DNA of 64,000 bases from Periplaneta americana (taxonomy: Eukaryota > Arthropoda > Insecta > Blattodea > Blattidae), in contig NC_091120.1 in assembly GCF_040183065.1 (NCBI RefSeq), forward strand, positions 185,704,127 through 185,768,126, in the 5' to 3' direction. Under the pieces are notes generated by a model. That model did not search any database. It worked only from the letters and a program-made list of their open reading frames with translations, and was not told the DNA's origin. Position 1 is the stretch's first letter; the number at the start of each line of letters is the position of its first letter. Both the position numbers and the translations under genes were made by a program. Positions 10,115 to 21,747 of this stretch are shown in pieces.

Positions 10115-10362
10115 ATACTAAGAGAAATAAACAGCATGTTTTAAACATTTCGGTGCAAAATTGACTCAATGTTTTTATTTTTGTAGGTTACATATATAAC
10201 TTACCGCTATTGCTCTAAAATGTTTTTGGTTCGATTAGCTCGGTATATAGTACCTGGAACTCAAGAGTTCGAATTCCTCCCTCCCCAGAACATGTGGAGT
10301 GAGGTATGTAGATATATTGCAAACATAACGTCTCACAGAGTTCACTTCCACGTTATTTCATA
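10115..10362 (+). other. Outer Tc1-like element 5' region with tRNA-like remnant
   Basis: This is non-coding DNA between the ISL2EU end and the right Tc1-like terminus. Around 10230-10290 a weak A-box-like TAGCTCGGTAT and B-box-like GAGTTCGAATTCC suggest a degraded tRNA-derived SINE head. No tRNA fold is supported. Confidence 0.35.
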
Positions 10363-10528
10363 GGACAAAAGTTTTGCGAGCCAGTGTACTCAGAAAGCTG
10401 ACGTATCTTAAACAATAATTGTTACTTCTATTAGAATTTTTTACCCAATTGTATACTAGGAAATTCCACTTGCTCTTTGCCCCTCTTTTAGCATTAGGGA
10501 TCATGTATACAGGGTGGAAGGTAACCTT

Positions 10529-10879
10529 TTATAATCCTTCTGGGATATGATATCTCGAATTATGACAAACAAGAAAGTCTAATAATATTTTGTTCCAAGA
10601 AGGTGGTTGACATGCCAACTGCAAAAAATCTCTTTTTTGACAGTCTCTCATAACGGTTTTCCAAGAATTGTAAGAGACTTCGGCCATGTCAGTCATCAAT
10701 ATCTTAGTGTCAGTGTGTCCTACTTTCTCTCTTACAGCCCTTAGAAACATGTCTAGATTAGTTCGGTCATTTCTGTTTGAAAAGTAGAATCCGCATGGGA
10801 ATCCTTGTCTCATGTCATTGAGAACTGGTAGTGTTGCCATTTCATAACTGTAGATGTTTGTTCCATGAGTGGAATCCAT
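10529..10879 (-). pseudogene. MULE transposase catalytic fragment, copy A
   Basis: Frame 10879-10529 encodes MDSTHGTNIYSYEMATLPVL (first catalytic D in MDSTHGT), GFPCGFYFSNRND, then ILMTDMAEVSYNSWK, holding the second D. It then extends through a unique C-terminal piece (CQPPSWNKILLDFLVCHNSR) that the other copies lack. The pattern matches the MULE transposase domain of Mutator-like elements. The third catalytic residue (E) and the rest of the C-terminus are missing. Copies B, C and D carry the same D1/D2 block at about 11790-11580, 12730-12485 and 13630-13420. Confidence 0.78.
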
Positions 10880-12484
10880 GCATATACAGTCGGTGTCATA
10901 TATTTTTTTTTTTAAATATCTCTGACTGTGGTTCTGTCATAATTCCCAGCATGAAATCCTCAGTTTTAATTGAGGATATTCTGCCACAACTACGCCTTTG
11001 GGTTTATAGAGGATAACGCAACTTTTTTCATTGTTCCTCCTTTCTTTCTCTACCCATGCCTTGACACTCAGCGCATCATAATGATATACAGAGTCGCTGT
11101 CTAAGGAAAGTTCTTTTATTATATTCATAAATCTTATTTCACTTGATTTCATCCTCAACAGAACTCTGTACATCATGTAAGATAGCTTCGAAAGGTACTT
11201 TTGCGGCTATTTTTGATGCTATATTTTTTTCTTTCACAAGACGGCAGAGTCAAATGAAACTTTTCCAAATACATGTTTGTGTTTATGCCGGCATTTTTCT
11301 TTAACATTAGGCCAATACTGACAGTTTTTCAGATAATTGTTCTTGAAATATTGTCAAAAATCTTGTGTTGATCTTCGCATATCTCATTGATGATAACAGG
11401 TAAAATAATTCTGAATGCGCTTTCATCTAGTTCATTATGTGAAGTACAGTATATATTGTAGTATAGGTGTATTTTTTTCTTCGATTCACTTTTTATTTTG
11501 TCTAGTCATCTTTGCCATGCTTTTTTGACATGCCAACTGCAAAAAATCTCTTTCACAGTCTCTCATAACGGTTTTCCAAGAATTGTAAAAGACTTCGGCC
11601 ATGTCAGTCATCAATATCTTAGTGTCAGTGTGTCCTACTTTCTCTCTTACAGCCCTTAGAAATACGTCTAGATCAGTTCAGTCATTTCTGTTTGAAAAGT
11701 AGAATCCACATGGGAATCCTTGTCTCATGTCATCGAGAACTGGCAGTGTTGCCATTTCATAACTGTAGGTGTTTGTTCCATGAGTGGAATCCATGCATAT
11801 ACAGTCGGTGTCATATATATATTTTTTTTAATATCTCTGACTGTGCTTCTGTCATAATTTCCAGCACGAAATCCTCAGTTTTAAATTTAGGATATTCTGC
11901 CACAACTACGCCTTTGGGTTTATAGAGGATAACGCAACTTTTTTCATTGTTTCTTCTTTCTTTCTCTACCCATGCCTTGACACTCAGCGCATCATAATGA
12001 TATACAGAGTCGCTGTCTGAGGAAAGTTCTTTTATTATATTGCGTAAATCTTACTTCGTAACAAGGTGTTTCCGCTTGATTTCATCCTCAACAGAACTCT
12101 GCACATTGTGTAAGATAGCTTCGAAAGGTACTTTTGCAACTATTTTTGATGCTATATTTTTTCTTTCACAAGATAGCAGAGTTGAATGAAACTTTTCCAA
12201 ATGCATGTTTGTGTTTATGCCGGCATTTTTCTTTAACAATAGGCCAATACTGACAGTTTTTAGGTAATTGTTATTGAAATATTGTCAAAAATCTTGTGTT
12301 TCTTGATCTTCGCATATCTCATTGGTGATAATAGGTAAAATAATTCTGAATACGTTTTCATCTAGTTCATTATGTGAAGTATAAATTGTAGTATAGGTGT
12401 CTTTTTTTTCTTCGATTCATTTTTTATTTTGTCTATTCATCTTTGCCATGATTTTTTGATATGCCAACTGCAAAAAACCTCTTT

Positions 12485-13341
12485 TCACAGTCTCTCATGA
12501 CGGTTTTCCGATACGTAATTGTAAAAGACTTCGGCCATGTCAGTCATCAATATCTTAGTGTCAGTGTGTCCTACTTTCTCTCTTACAGCCCTTAGAAACA
12601 CGTCTAGATCAGTTCGGTCATTTCTGTTTGAAAAGTAGAATCCACATGGGAATCCTTGTCTCATGTCATCGAGAACTGGCAGTGTTGCCATTTCATAACT
12701 GTAGGTGTTTGTTCCATGAGTGGAATCCATGCATATACAGTCGATGTCATTTTTTTTTATATATCTTTGACTGTGCTTCTGTCATAATTTCCAGCACGAA
12801 ATCCTCAGTTTTTAATTGAGGATATTCTGCCACAACCACACCTTTGGGTTTATAGAGGATAACGCAACTTTTTTCATTGTTTCTCCTTTCTTTCTCTACC
12901 CATACCTCGACACTCAACTCATCATAATGATGTACGGAGTCGCTGTCTAAAGAAAGTTCTCTTATTATATTCCGTAAATCTTGCTTTGTAACAAGGTGTT
13001 TCCGCTTGATTTCATCCTCAACAGAACTCTGCACATCATCTAAGATAGCTTCGAAAGGTACTTTTGCAACTATTTTTGATGCTGTAGTTTTTCTTTCACA
13101 AGACGGCAGAGTCAAATGAAACTTTTCCAAATGCATGTTTGTGTTTATGCCGGCATTTTTCTTTAACAATAGGCCAATACTGACAGTTTTTTAGGTACTT
13201 GTTCTTGAAAAAATCTTGTGTTTCTTCATCTTCGTATATCTCATTGATGATAACAGGTAAAATAATTCTGAATGCGTTTTCATCTAGTTCATTAAGTGAA
13301 ATATAAATTGTAGTATAGGTGTCTTTTTTCCTTCGATTCAT
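12485..13341 (-). pseudogene. MULE transposase repeat unit, best-preserved copy C
   Basis: Three adjoining frames (13341-13096, 13169-12747, 12730-12485) give the order within one unit. First is an acidic N-terminal block (LDENAFRIILPVIINEIYED), then a helical middle block (RKHLVTKQDLRNIIRELSLD ... VEVWVEKERRNNEKSCVI), then the catalytic start MDSTHGTNTYSYEMATLPVL through ILMTDMAEVFYN. Small indels separate them, so no unit is intact. The middle block is probably a DNA-binding or linker region. It has no name I can give. Confidence 0.6.
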
Positions 13342-13737
13342 TTTTTATTTTGTCTAGTCATCTTTTTTGACATGCCAACTGCAAAAAACCTCTTTTCACA
13401 GTCTCTCATAATTGTAAAAGACTTCTGCCATGTCAGTCATCAATATCTTAGTGTCGTTGTGTCCTACTTTCTCTCATACAGCCTTTAGCAGCACGTCTAG
13501 ATCAGTTCGGTCATTTCTGTTTGAAAAGTAGAATCCAGATGAGAATCCTTGTCTCATGTCATCGAGAACTGGCAGTGTTGCCATTTCATAACTGTAGGTG
13601 TTTGTTCCATGAGTGGAATCCATGCATATACAGTCTGTGTCATATATATATTTTTTTTAATATCTTTGACTGTGCTTCTGTCATAATTCCCAGCATGAAA
13701 TCTTCAGTTTTTAATTGAGGATATTCTATAATACGAA

Positions 13738-14325
13738 TATTTATTTTCAGTCAATGACTTTACTATTAATATATGTAAGGTGCGAGTCCTTACATTACAT
13801 GATTTAATATTGTATGAACGTTTTCGTCGGTTTCATACCAACATCATCAGATACAACATTCTATATAGCAATATCATCACTAACAGATACATATGTCTCT
13901 ACAAACCAAAATACAATATAAATTAATAAGCATACAATATAATAAAAACATGATAAAAACCAACATAATTAGGACATAAATGTGTCTATCTTGTGTGACT
14001 ACACCCTACTGTCAAATGATTACAATACTTGTACAAATATGTTTGCAGGTCTTCACTGTTAAAATAATAAAAAATAAAATAAAATCTGTACACTATATTG
14101 TGTGAAGAGATGCATTACAGTCTTTCAACTATGTTAACTGATTTTTCGTGCCCATGTTCTTGTTTTTTCATTACTGCACGTCATTTCACCTTCTAAATGT
14201 ATGTACGTCATAATATATAGACTGAGGTTGTGCCTTGAGTCTAATTATTCAAAGTTGTTCTGGATATCATTTGTATCCGACGATATACTTCAATATTAGG
14301 TTGTCTTATGATGTTGATTTGGAGC
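13738..14325 (-). mobile_element. Penelope-like (pLTR-type) insertion in MULE copy D
   Basis: Copy D is cut at GAGGATATTCT and resumes at CATATTCTGCC. ATATTCT occurs at both junctions (13731-13737 and 14326-14332), a 7-bp target duplication. On the minus strand the insert contains CTGATGA, a GTTGG/CCGAC hairpin, then GAAA, flanked by TTGTAT and ATACAA. This is the hammerhead-ribozyme layout reported for Penelope-like element terminal repeats. There is no coding frame. Classification rests on this motif only. Confidence 0.5.
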
Positions 14326-14740
14326 ATATTCTGCCACAACTACGCCTTTGAGTTTATAAAGGATAATGCAAATTTTCTCATTGTTTCTCCTCTCTTTCTC
14401 TACCCATGCCTTGACACTCAGCGCATCATAATGAAGTACGGAGTCGTCGTCTAAAGAAAGTTCTCTTATTATATTGTGTAAATCTTGCTTTGTAACAAGG
14501 TGTTTCTGCTTGATTTCATCCTTGACAGAACTTTGCACATTGTCTAAGATAGCTTCGAAAGTTACTTTTGCGGCTATTTTTGATGCTATATTTTTTCTTT
14601 CATAAGAAGGCAGAGTCAAATGAGTCAATTCCATTTTATGCCCAACGTGGGTTACACAATGATTAACCCGCATAAAAAATACAGCTTTAATTCTGGCTGG
14701 ACTCTGATTGACTGGACGATGTGACTTTTGGTGTTCCAAA

Positions 14741-16551
14741 TAAGTACTTTAGTATGATTCTTGGCATATCTCAGTGCAGTCTCTACCCGGAGATCCGATT
14801 GAGGGACTATTTTACCTCCGGAGAATTTTACACTGAGGGACTCCATGAATCATACGCAGTGAAAAATATAGTGGGACTAGTTGGTGTTAATGCAGCTCAT
14901 GCGGGTACTCTTTGTTACTTGTTAGCTTAAACAACAAGTTTAAGCCCCCTTACCACGACAAGGTGAGTACCCATGAGAGGGAATTCTGGCAGGGCAATGT
15001 GCATATATTTTTTAGGATCCCTGTACTATAATCTCCATCTGTATTTCCCGAATGGTGACATTTGATAATAAACGATCTTTCTGTCTGCATACGTATTTCG
15101 AGATCGATTTTTAATGTATGAAGCTGTTTCTTGCTCCTCGACACTTTTTTTCCACTCTTTGAAATGACTAGAATTTTCTAATTCTAGTTCATTCATCATG
15201 TACTCTGGGAAGGTGATGACTATGTCTCTTGGATGCACTGCTCAATGATGTTACCCCTGCACTCATCGTTAAGTGGTTGTCAAGTCTTACTCTACACCTT
15301 CAGGTGACAATATCCACCAGCTCAACAAGAAATACCCTTTTATTTTGAGCTCTCTTCCACACAAATTCCATTCCACTCAAGACCCTTATAGGTGTTGAGT
15401 AGCTTCACTTCAGTTTTATCTTCTTTTGGAGAACTACCAAGAGTTTCTTCATTTTTGAAACAATTTTTTTTTGTTCATAGAATTCTTCAATTGTGTCCCT
15501 AATAACCATTTTATAGAAATCATTGATATGAAACTTCCCTGTTTAGGGTGTCTTGGATCTGATGTGACCTAAATAATCCTACCTTCGATATGGTTTTATT
15601 GAAATGACCTACCTTGTTTTTCCTGGAATAGAATGTGCTTCATCAGGATTCTCTGTACTAAATTTTCTTATCCTTTTGATAGAACTTACACTCTTGCCCA
15701 TATATGTTGCAGCTGTTTCTGTTGCGTTGTTCAGCTTTACTAATCAACTTTTCTCTTTTCTTAGTCACAACATTTAATAACATATGAATGGCTGAGAACC
15801 AGACTGTTCTAAGTCCAACTTTTTGTAAGAAAGAAATCTGTGTTTCATTCTGTTCCAGTTCTTGTTTGCATATCTGAATCGAACAAAATTGTAAATATTC
15901 CTCTCCATAAAGTTGCTATGAAGCTATTCCAAATTGTTTCATGAAGCTTTGAATGTCAGGAGCTTAAAATAGCTCTCCTGAAAAAAAAAATAGTAAAATG
16001 GACTTGGAACAGTTTGGTTCTGAGCCATTGATATGCTATTATAGCCTGTTCACCAGTGTGAATAACTGATGATTTCTTCCTTCTTGGAGGTGTTTGCAAC
16101 ATACATTCGTTTGTCGATGACTGATCTTGCTCCATAACTAATGAAAGGAATACTGAAAAGGCCGATTGTTATATGTATGGTAGTACTAGCTGCACATGCT
16201 CTATGCATTGTACGAACTTCCACCCTTCCTCTCTGTATCTCGCCTTGCAAAGAAATGTAGTATCATTAGCTATGTTCTTTCATGATTTGTACTTTGTGCA
16301 TTCTTCTGATTCTTTATGAAATTCCTGCTTGACTCTATTTTTTATGGTTGTGGCTATGGAATGGTATGAAGCATTTCCTATTGGCTGTTGGATGTTTAAT
16401 GCTCCTTTCTTCGCTAACTGAAATGTAATTTCATTGCCAGTAGTACCAGTGTGCGATAATCTATTGAAGAAATATTGTTTTCTGTAATTGGTTAAGTAAT
16501 TTGAGAAGATTTATGCATTATGAAAATGGCTACCTCCTTAAATGGAGGTAA
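14741..16551. other. Repeat-derived non-coding DNA
   Basis: Besides the MULE N-terminal remnant (to about 15240), this stretch has a fairly GC-balanced block at 14720-15000 that looks like a repeat fragment (TTTAAGCCCCCTTACCACGA). AT-rich DNA with no supportable gene follows. Confidence 0.4.
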
Positions 16552-16721
16552 GGGCAAATCGCAATACAGCGAACGTAGAAGCTCCGCCCACGACCCCTTC
16601 CACTTTTCCCCTACTAGCTCAGCAGACACTCTACGTGATAGGTGAGTGTTGTGTCCAATGCACATTTCATGTGGGTAGGGATAACTTCCCCTACTGGTGT
16701 TCGCTATATTGCGATTTGTCC
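16552..16721. mobile_element. 170-bp MITE, possibly hAT
   Basis: Inverted ends GGGCAAATCGCAATACAGCG (from 16552) and GCTATATTGCGATTTGTCC (to 16721) match at most positions. Flanking octamers GGAGGTAA and AGAGGTAA agree at 7 of 8 bases, which suggests an 8-bp duplication. There is no coding frame. Confidence 0.65.
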
Positions 16722-17094
16722 AGAGGTAAAAAATACATTATTTTATGGGTTTTTATGTCAGTTCTAAGAAAAATCGGTCTCTGAGAGGGTTGGTTTCTTA
16801 ATAGGAGTAGTCTTTCAGAGAGGTTTCACTGTACATAAAATACATTTCTTATTTTAATAAGTTGATTTAAAAGTAGGCTGAATCTTTTAGGTACCCTAGA
16901 ATAGGCAGCTATCTCCTTTCGGAGTATCTCTCTGAAGAAGTACACTTTATAATCAATCAAAGTGCAATTTATTTTAATGTATAAAATAATAATTATACAT
17001 TTCACCTCTTTACAATTTATTATAATATTATGTATTTTTCATACATCTCATTACAATATTGGGAAATGGTTACCATCTTGACTATTCCAGCATA

Positions 17095-17912
17095 TTGAGT
17101 TGTCACGTCCTCTCAGCTGGCAGTTTTGCTGTTGGAAGACAAACAGACTCTTCTGATATATGTTAGGGATGTCCACAGGATCCAGTTTATAGAGTTCAGA
17201 CATGTTACACAGTTGCATCATTTTGGCTAGCAGTTATGTTGTTGGAAGACAAGTAGACTCTTTTAGTATATGTCCACAAAATCCACTATACAGAGTACAG
17301 ATGTGTTGAGCTATCAAATCTTCATGGCTGATTGTTGTTCTGCTGGAAGATGACTAAACTCTTGTATTATATGTCCACAGAATCCAGCATACAAAGTACA
17401 GACGTGTTGAGCTATCAAATCTTCATGGCTGATTGTTGTTCTGCTGGAAGATGACTAAACTCTTCTATTATATGTCCACAGAATCCAGCATACAAAGTAC
17501 AGACGTATTGAGCTATCAAATCTTCATGGCTGATTGTTGTTCTGCTGGAAGATGACTAAACTCTTCTATTATATGTCCACAGAATCCAGCATACAAAGTA
17601 CAGACGTGTTGAGCTATCAAATCTTCATGGCTGACTGTTGTTCTGCTGGAACATGACTAGACTCTTCTGATATATGTCCACAGAATCCAGCATACAAAGT
17701 ACAGACGTGTTGAGCTATCAAATCTTCATGGCTGACTGTTATTCTGCTGGAACATGACTAGACTCTTCTGATATATGTCCACAGAATCCAGCATACAAAG
17801 TACAGACGTGTTGAGCTATCAAATCTTCATGGCTGATTGTTGTTCTGCTGGAAGATGACTACACTCTTCTGATATATGTCCACAGAATTTGCATACAGAG
17901 TACAGACGAGTG
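17095..17912. repeat. Minisatellite block 1 (about 101-bp unit)
   Basis: About eight units marked by GTTGAGCTATCAAATCTTCA, for example at 17305 and 17406, exactly 101 bp apart. The first two units are strongly diverged. The central ones are nearly identical, indicating recent homogenisation. Confidence 0.92.
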
Positions 17913-18872
17913 GATAGATAGATAGATTTATTCGTTCCATAATATTCTTAAATTTGCTTTATAGCATAGAATAAAGAACATGTCCAACTGTTATGTTTAA
18001 CAATAAAATGCAGTACATATATAATGCAAATATGAAATATGTACAGAATGAATACCTTCATAACAATAATATTTTATACAATGTAATATGTTTACCATTT
18101 AATAGTATTATAATATTTACACAGTACTGTGAAATGTCAAGAATTCATCTACAGAATAGAAAGTGTGAGATATTAAGTAATTTTTTAGTTTTACCTTAAA
18201 TAATGCAGGGTTTTAGCTATGATTCTTAATGTCTTCAGGAAGACTATTGAACATTTTTATCGCCATGTAACGTACTCCCCTTTGAAAGCATGATAAATTT
18301 GATGATGGCGTATGGAAATCATTCCTTCTGTGGGTATTTATACTATATATGGCTGAGTTAGTTGGAAAATTTTCTTTATTACATAAGAGGAAATTTATTG
18401 TAGAGTATATGTATTGATTTGTTAAGGTTAGAATCTCTGATTTTTTAAAAAAATAATCTACATGATTCTCTAGCCTTTGCTCCAACTATTATTCTAATGG
18501 CTCTTTTTTGTAATAAGAATATATTTTTACTATCTGCAGAATTTCCCCAAAATATTATTCTGTACTGGAATGCAAATATGCAAAATATATTGTCTTTAAG
18601 ATACTGCTGTTTAGAAATTGTTGTAACGACCTAATTGCGAAGCATGCTGAGCTAAGTTTGGGGGTTATTTCTTTCATATGATTTTTCAATTTATTGTATT
18701 ATTAATATGCAAACCAAGAAATTTGGTTGTTGATGTTTCTAGTAGAGGTATATTGTTGGTAGTTGTGTCCAATGTTTTAGAGATTAAATTTTGAAGTGGC
18801 TCTAAATTGAATTATGTTAGTTTTATTACTGTTTAATGCTAATTTATTGGTTGTAAACCAGTCATCAAATCT
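17911..18872 (-). mobile_element. LINE 3' half inserted in the minisatellite
   Basis: The minus-strand fragments read in order: DWFTTNKLALNSNKTNIIQF (about 18870-18810), TTKFLGLHIN and KLSSACFAIR (about 18740-18640), RAIRIIVGAKARESC (about 18520-18470), then TNSAIYSINTHRRNDFH and GVRYMAIKMFNSLPEDIKNH (to 18213). These are thumb and C-terminal motifs of a CR1/jockey-group reverse transcriptase. Several frameshifts break the frame. The 3'UTR ends in a (TATC)n-type tail at 17913-17925. The insertion splits the minisatellite into two blocks. Confidence 0.82.
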
Positions 18873-20335
18873 TCATGATTGACTGTTATTCTGCCGAAAC
18901 ACAACTAGACTCTTCTGATATATGTCCACAGAATTCAGCATACAGAGTAGGCCTACAGACGTGTTGAGCTATCAAATCTTCATGGCTGACTGTTATTCTG
19001 CTGAAAGACAACTAGACTCTTCTGGTACATGTCCACAGAATTCGCATACAGAGTACAGACGTGTTGAGCTATCAAATCTTCATGGCTGACTGTTATTCTG
19101 CTGAAAGACAACGACTCTTCTGATATATGTCCACACAGAATTCAGCATACAGAGTACAGACGTGTTGAGCTATCAAATCTTCATGGCTGACTGTTATTCT
19201 GCTGAAAGACAACTAGACTCTTCTGATACATGTCCACAGAATTCAGCATACAGAGTAGACCTACAGACGTGTTGAGCTATCAAATCTTCATGGCTGACTG
19301 TTATTCTGCTGAAAGACAACTAGACTCTTCTGGTACATGTCCACAGAATTCGCATACAGAGTACAGACGTGTTGAGCTATCAAATCTTCATGGCTGACTG
19401 TTATTCTGCTGAAAGACAACGACTCTTCTGATATATGTCCACACAGAATTCAGCATACAGAGTACAGACGTGTTGAGCTATCAAATCTTCATGGCTGACT
19501 GTTATTCTGCTGAAAGACAACTAGACTCTTCTGATACATGTCCACAGAATTCAGCATACAGAGTAGGCCTACAGACGTGTTGAGCTATCAAATCTTCATG
19601 GCTGACTGTTATTCTGCTGAAAGACAACTAGACTCTTCTGGTACATGTCCACAGAATTCAGCATACAGAGTAGGCCTACAGACGTGTTGAGCTATCAAAT
19701 CTTCATGGCTGACTGTTATTCTGCTGAAAGACAACTAGACTCTTCTGATACATGTCCACAGAATTCAGCATACAGAGTAGGCCTACAGACGTGTTGAGCT
19801 ATCAAATCTTCATGGCTGACTGTTATTCTGCTGAAAGACAACTAGACTCTTCTGGTACATGTCCACAGAATCCAGCATACAGAGTAGGCCTACAGACGTG
19901 TTGAGCTATTAAATCTTCATGACTGACTGTTATTCTGCTGAAAGACAACTAGACTCTTCTGGTACATGTCCACAGAATTCAGCATACAGAGTAGGCCTAC
20001 AGACGTGTTGAGCTATTAAATCTTCATGACTGACTGTTATTCTGCTGAAAGACAACTAGACTCTTCTGGTACATGTCCACAGAATCCAGCATACAGAGTA
20101 GGCCTACAGACGTGTTGAGCTATTAAATCTTCATGGCTGACTGTTATTCTGCTGAAAGACAACTAGACTCTTCTGGTACATGTCCACAGAATTCAGCATA
20201 CAGAGTAGGCCTACAGACGTGTTGAGCTATCAAATCTTCATGGCTGACTGTTATTCTGCTGGAAGACAGCTAGACTCTTCTGATATATGTCCACACAGAA
20301 ACCAGCAAACAGAGTACAGATGTGTTGAAGTATTC
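18873..20335. repeat. Minisatellite block 2 (101-107 bp unit, with higher-order repeat)
   Basis: About 14 units. A common variant is 107 bp, extended by AGGCCT before ACAGACGTG. A three-unit pattern repeats with a period of about 308 bp: TCTGGTACATGTCCACAGAA followed by TCGCATAC occurs at 19021 and 19329, and the CGACTCTTCTGATATATGTC variant follows each. This is a higher-order structure like that of satellites. Confidence 0.92.
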
Positions 20336-20775
20336 AGGTTGCCTGGACAGAGCAAATGTTGGCACCCTAACTCCATTCTTTAACTTTACCCCTTCTATTA
20401 CCGAGCAAAAAAAAGTGATACGTTAATTGTGCCAATTCACCAATCAAAAGCCTTTTTTTATAATATTATTTATTAATATTCAATTTTATTGAACATGTAT
20501 TTAATAATTATTTAAAAGTCCTACCTTAAAGTACTTACTATACTCTTGCTCACTTTCTCTGGGTATATGCCCATTCTGCCCAATTATAAAATACATCAGG
20601 TACCTAGGCTTAATTTGGTGGGTTACCGAACTTGTTAAAAAGCAATTGTTAAGGAGATGATTTTCGGAGGGAAAGGAATAATGCTAAAGGAAATTATTTT
20701 TATATTAAAATGGATCCACATGTGCCACCAGATAATGCACATATCACAAGACACGAGTTATTGTATGATCTACAC

Positions 20776-21747
20776 CATACATGGGCACAATTTTCGGTTG
20801 CGTGAGGCACTCGATTTGAAATAGTTTGTTTACTAGGAGAAGAGACTGCAGAGTAGGATGGGAAATATAAACTGCTGTGACCTGCGTCACCTTATCGTAA
20901 TCGCTAAGGTGGTCAGTGGCGAATTATTAGGAAAGCGCTTGGTTAACGTGAGAGACTCGAAAACTTTTATTCAATTTGGCAAATTAATTCGGCAGCTTTA
21001 ATCATAAATCTCTTTACTGTTTCTCCGTCGCTGAATTGATTTAAATCACAGGCAAGAAATTGCGTAAGTAGCCAATAATATTCCATCACATTATCTACGT
21101 TTATTTTCTTGAATATTCTGGCGTTTCTCAAGATTACTTAATAGATTTGCATGTTCTCAACCTAAAATAATTTCAGAAAATCATATTTCGTTTTCTACGC
21201 ACATTTGATATATTTTTTTTTATAAATTTATTTTGGAAATAATATGTACAAGCAACATTTAATTCCTCGTAGGCTACCTTTTAATCCAGCGTGGTTAAGG
21301 TATAATGTCGTATTTAGTATACTATTCAAATGTTAAGATCATAAATTTTCTTCGAAATAGTACGAAAAATAACATTTAATTTGTCTTACCTTCTAATTCA
21401 GCATGTTCTTTATGACATAAGGAGTAATGTCGTTGTATATTAAATTTATTAATGCCTAATAGGATTTTCAAGCATAACATACATCGTATGTTCTCCCCTT
21501 CTAAACAGCAAAAAACTCTTCCTCCCATTTCTCATGAAATAATCATTTTCTAACGCATACACACTGCTTTGATAATGCCATTATGCCACCACTGATATTG
21601 CTTATGAAACTGATATAGAACCTGCCCACGCCTAGGAGCTATGTGAGGGAGGAACAGGGACTGTGAAGATGATGTCACTCAGAGCGATAAGCTCTGTGAA
21701 GGTCAGTGAGGCACAAATTCTCAAGTGAGGCACGATGCCCATCTCTG
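20776..21747. mobile_element. hAT-like non-autonomous element
   Basis: Ends CATACATGGGCA (20776) and, inverted, CAGAGATGGGCAT (21747). The flanking octamers ATCTACAC and ATCTAGGC match at 6 of 8. There is no transposase frame. The assignment is moderate because both terminal repeats and duplication are imperfect. Confidence 0.5.

Larger units (their letters stand above)
2768..10386 (-). mobile_element. Outer Tc1-like transposon split by nested insertions
   Basis: Positions 2766-2791 and 10363-10388 are a perfect 26-bp inverted pair, beginning TACACTGGCTCGCAAAACTT when read inward, and each starts with the TA target dinucleotide. A minus-strand Tc1-like transposase relic (5855 to about 4676) lies between them, as expected for one element. 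The excess length is explained by insertions with their own target duplications: a Harbinger-like element at 3604-4429, a LINE fragment at 5314-5536 and an ISL2EU element at 5939-10111. Removing these leaves about 2.4 kb, which is long for Tc1, so further unrecognised insertions in 2792-3600 are likely. Confidence 0.65.
10517..15240 (-). mobile_element. MULE-type transposon relic with internally amplified transposase
   Basis: The minus-strand coding remains run from an N-terminal part (15238 to about 15000, HPRDIVITFPEYMMNEL ... SYIKNRSRNTYADRK) through a middle region and into MULE catalytic motifs (MDSTHGTN with catalytic D, ILMTDMAEV with the second D). The middle-plus-catalytic segment is repeated head to tail. 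The copies start (motif ATGCCAACTGCAAAAAA) at 10612, 11530, 12461 and 13372, so periods are 918, 931 and 911 bp. Each copy has its own frameshifts. A fifth partial stretch continues at 14326-14740 after an insertion. No terminal repeats were identified. Confidence 0.75.

Noticed and set aside
17095..20335. CRISPR-like appearance of regular repeats
   Set aside because: Units are 101-107 bp, contiguous and without unique spacers. This is a eukaryotic minisatellite.
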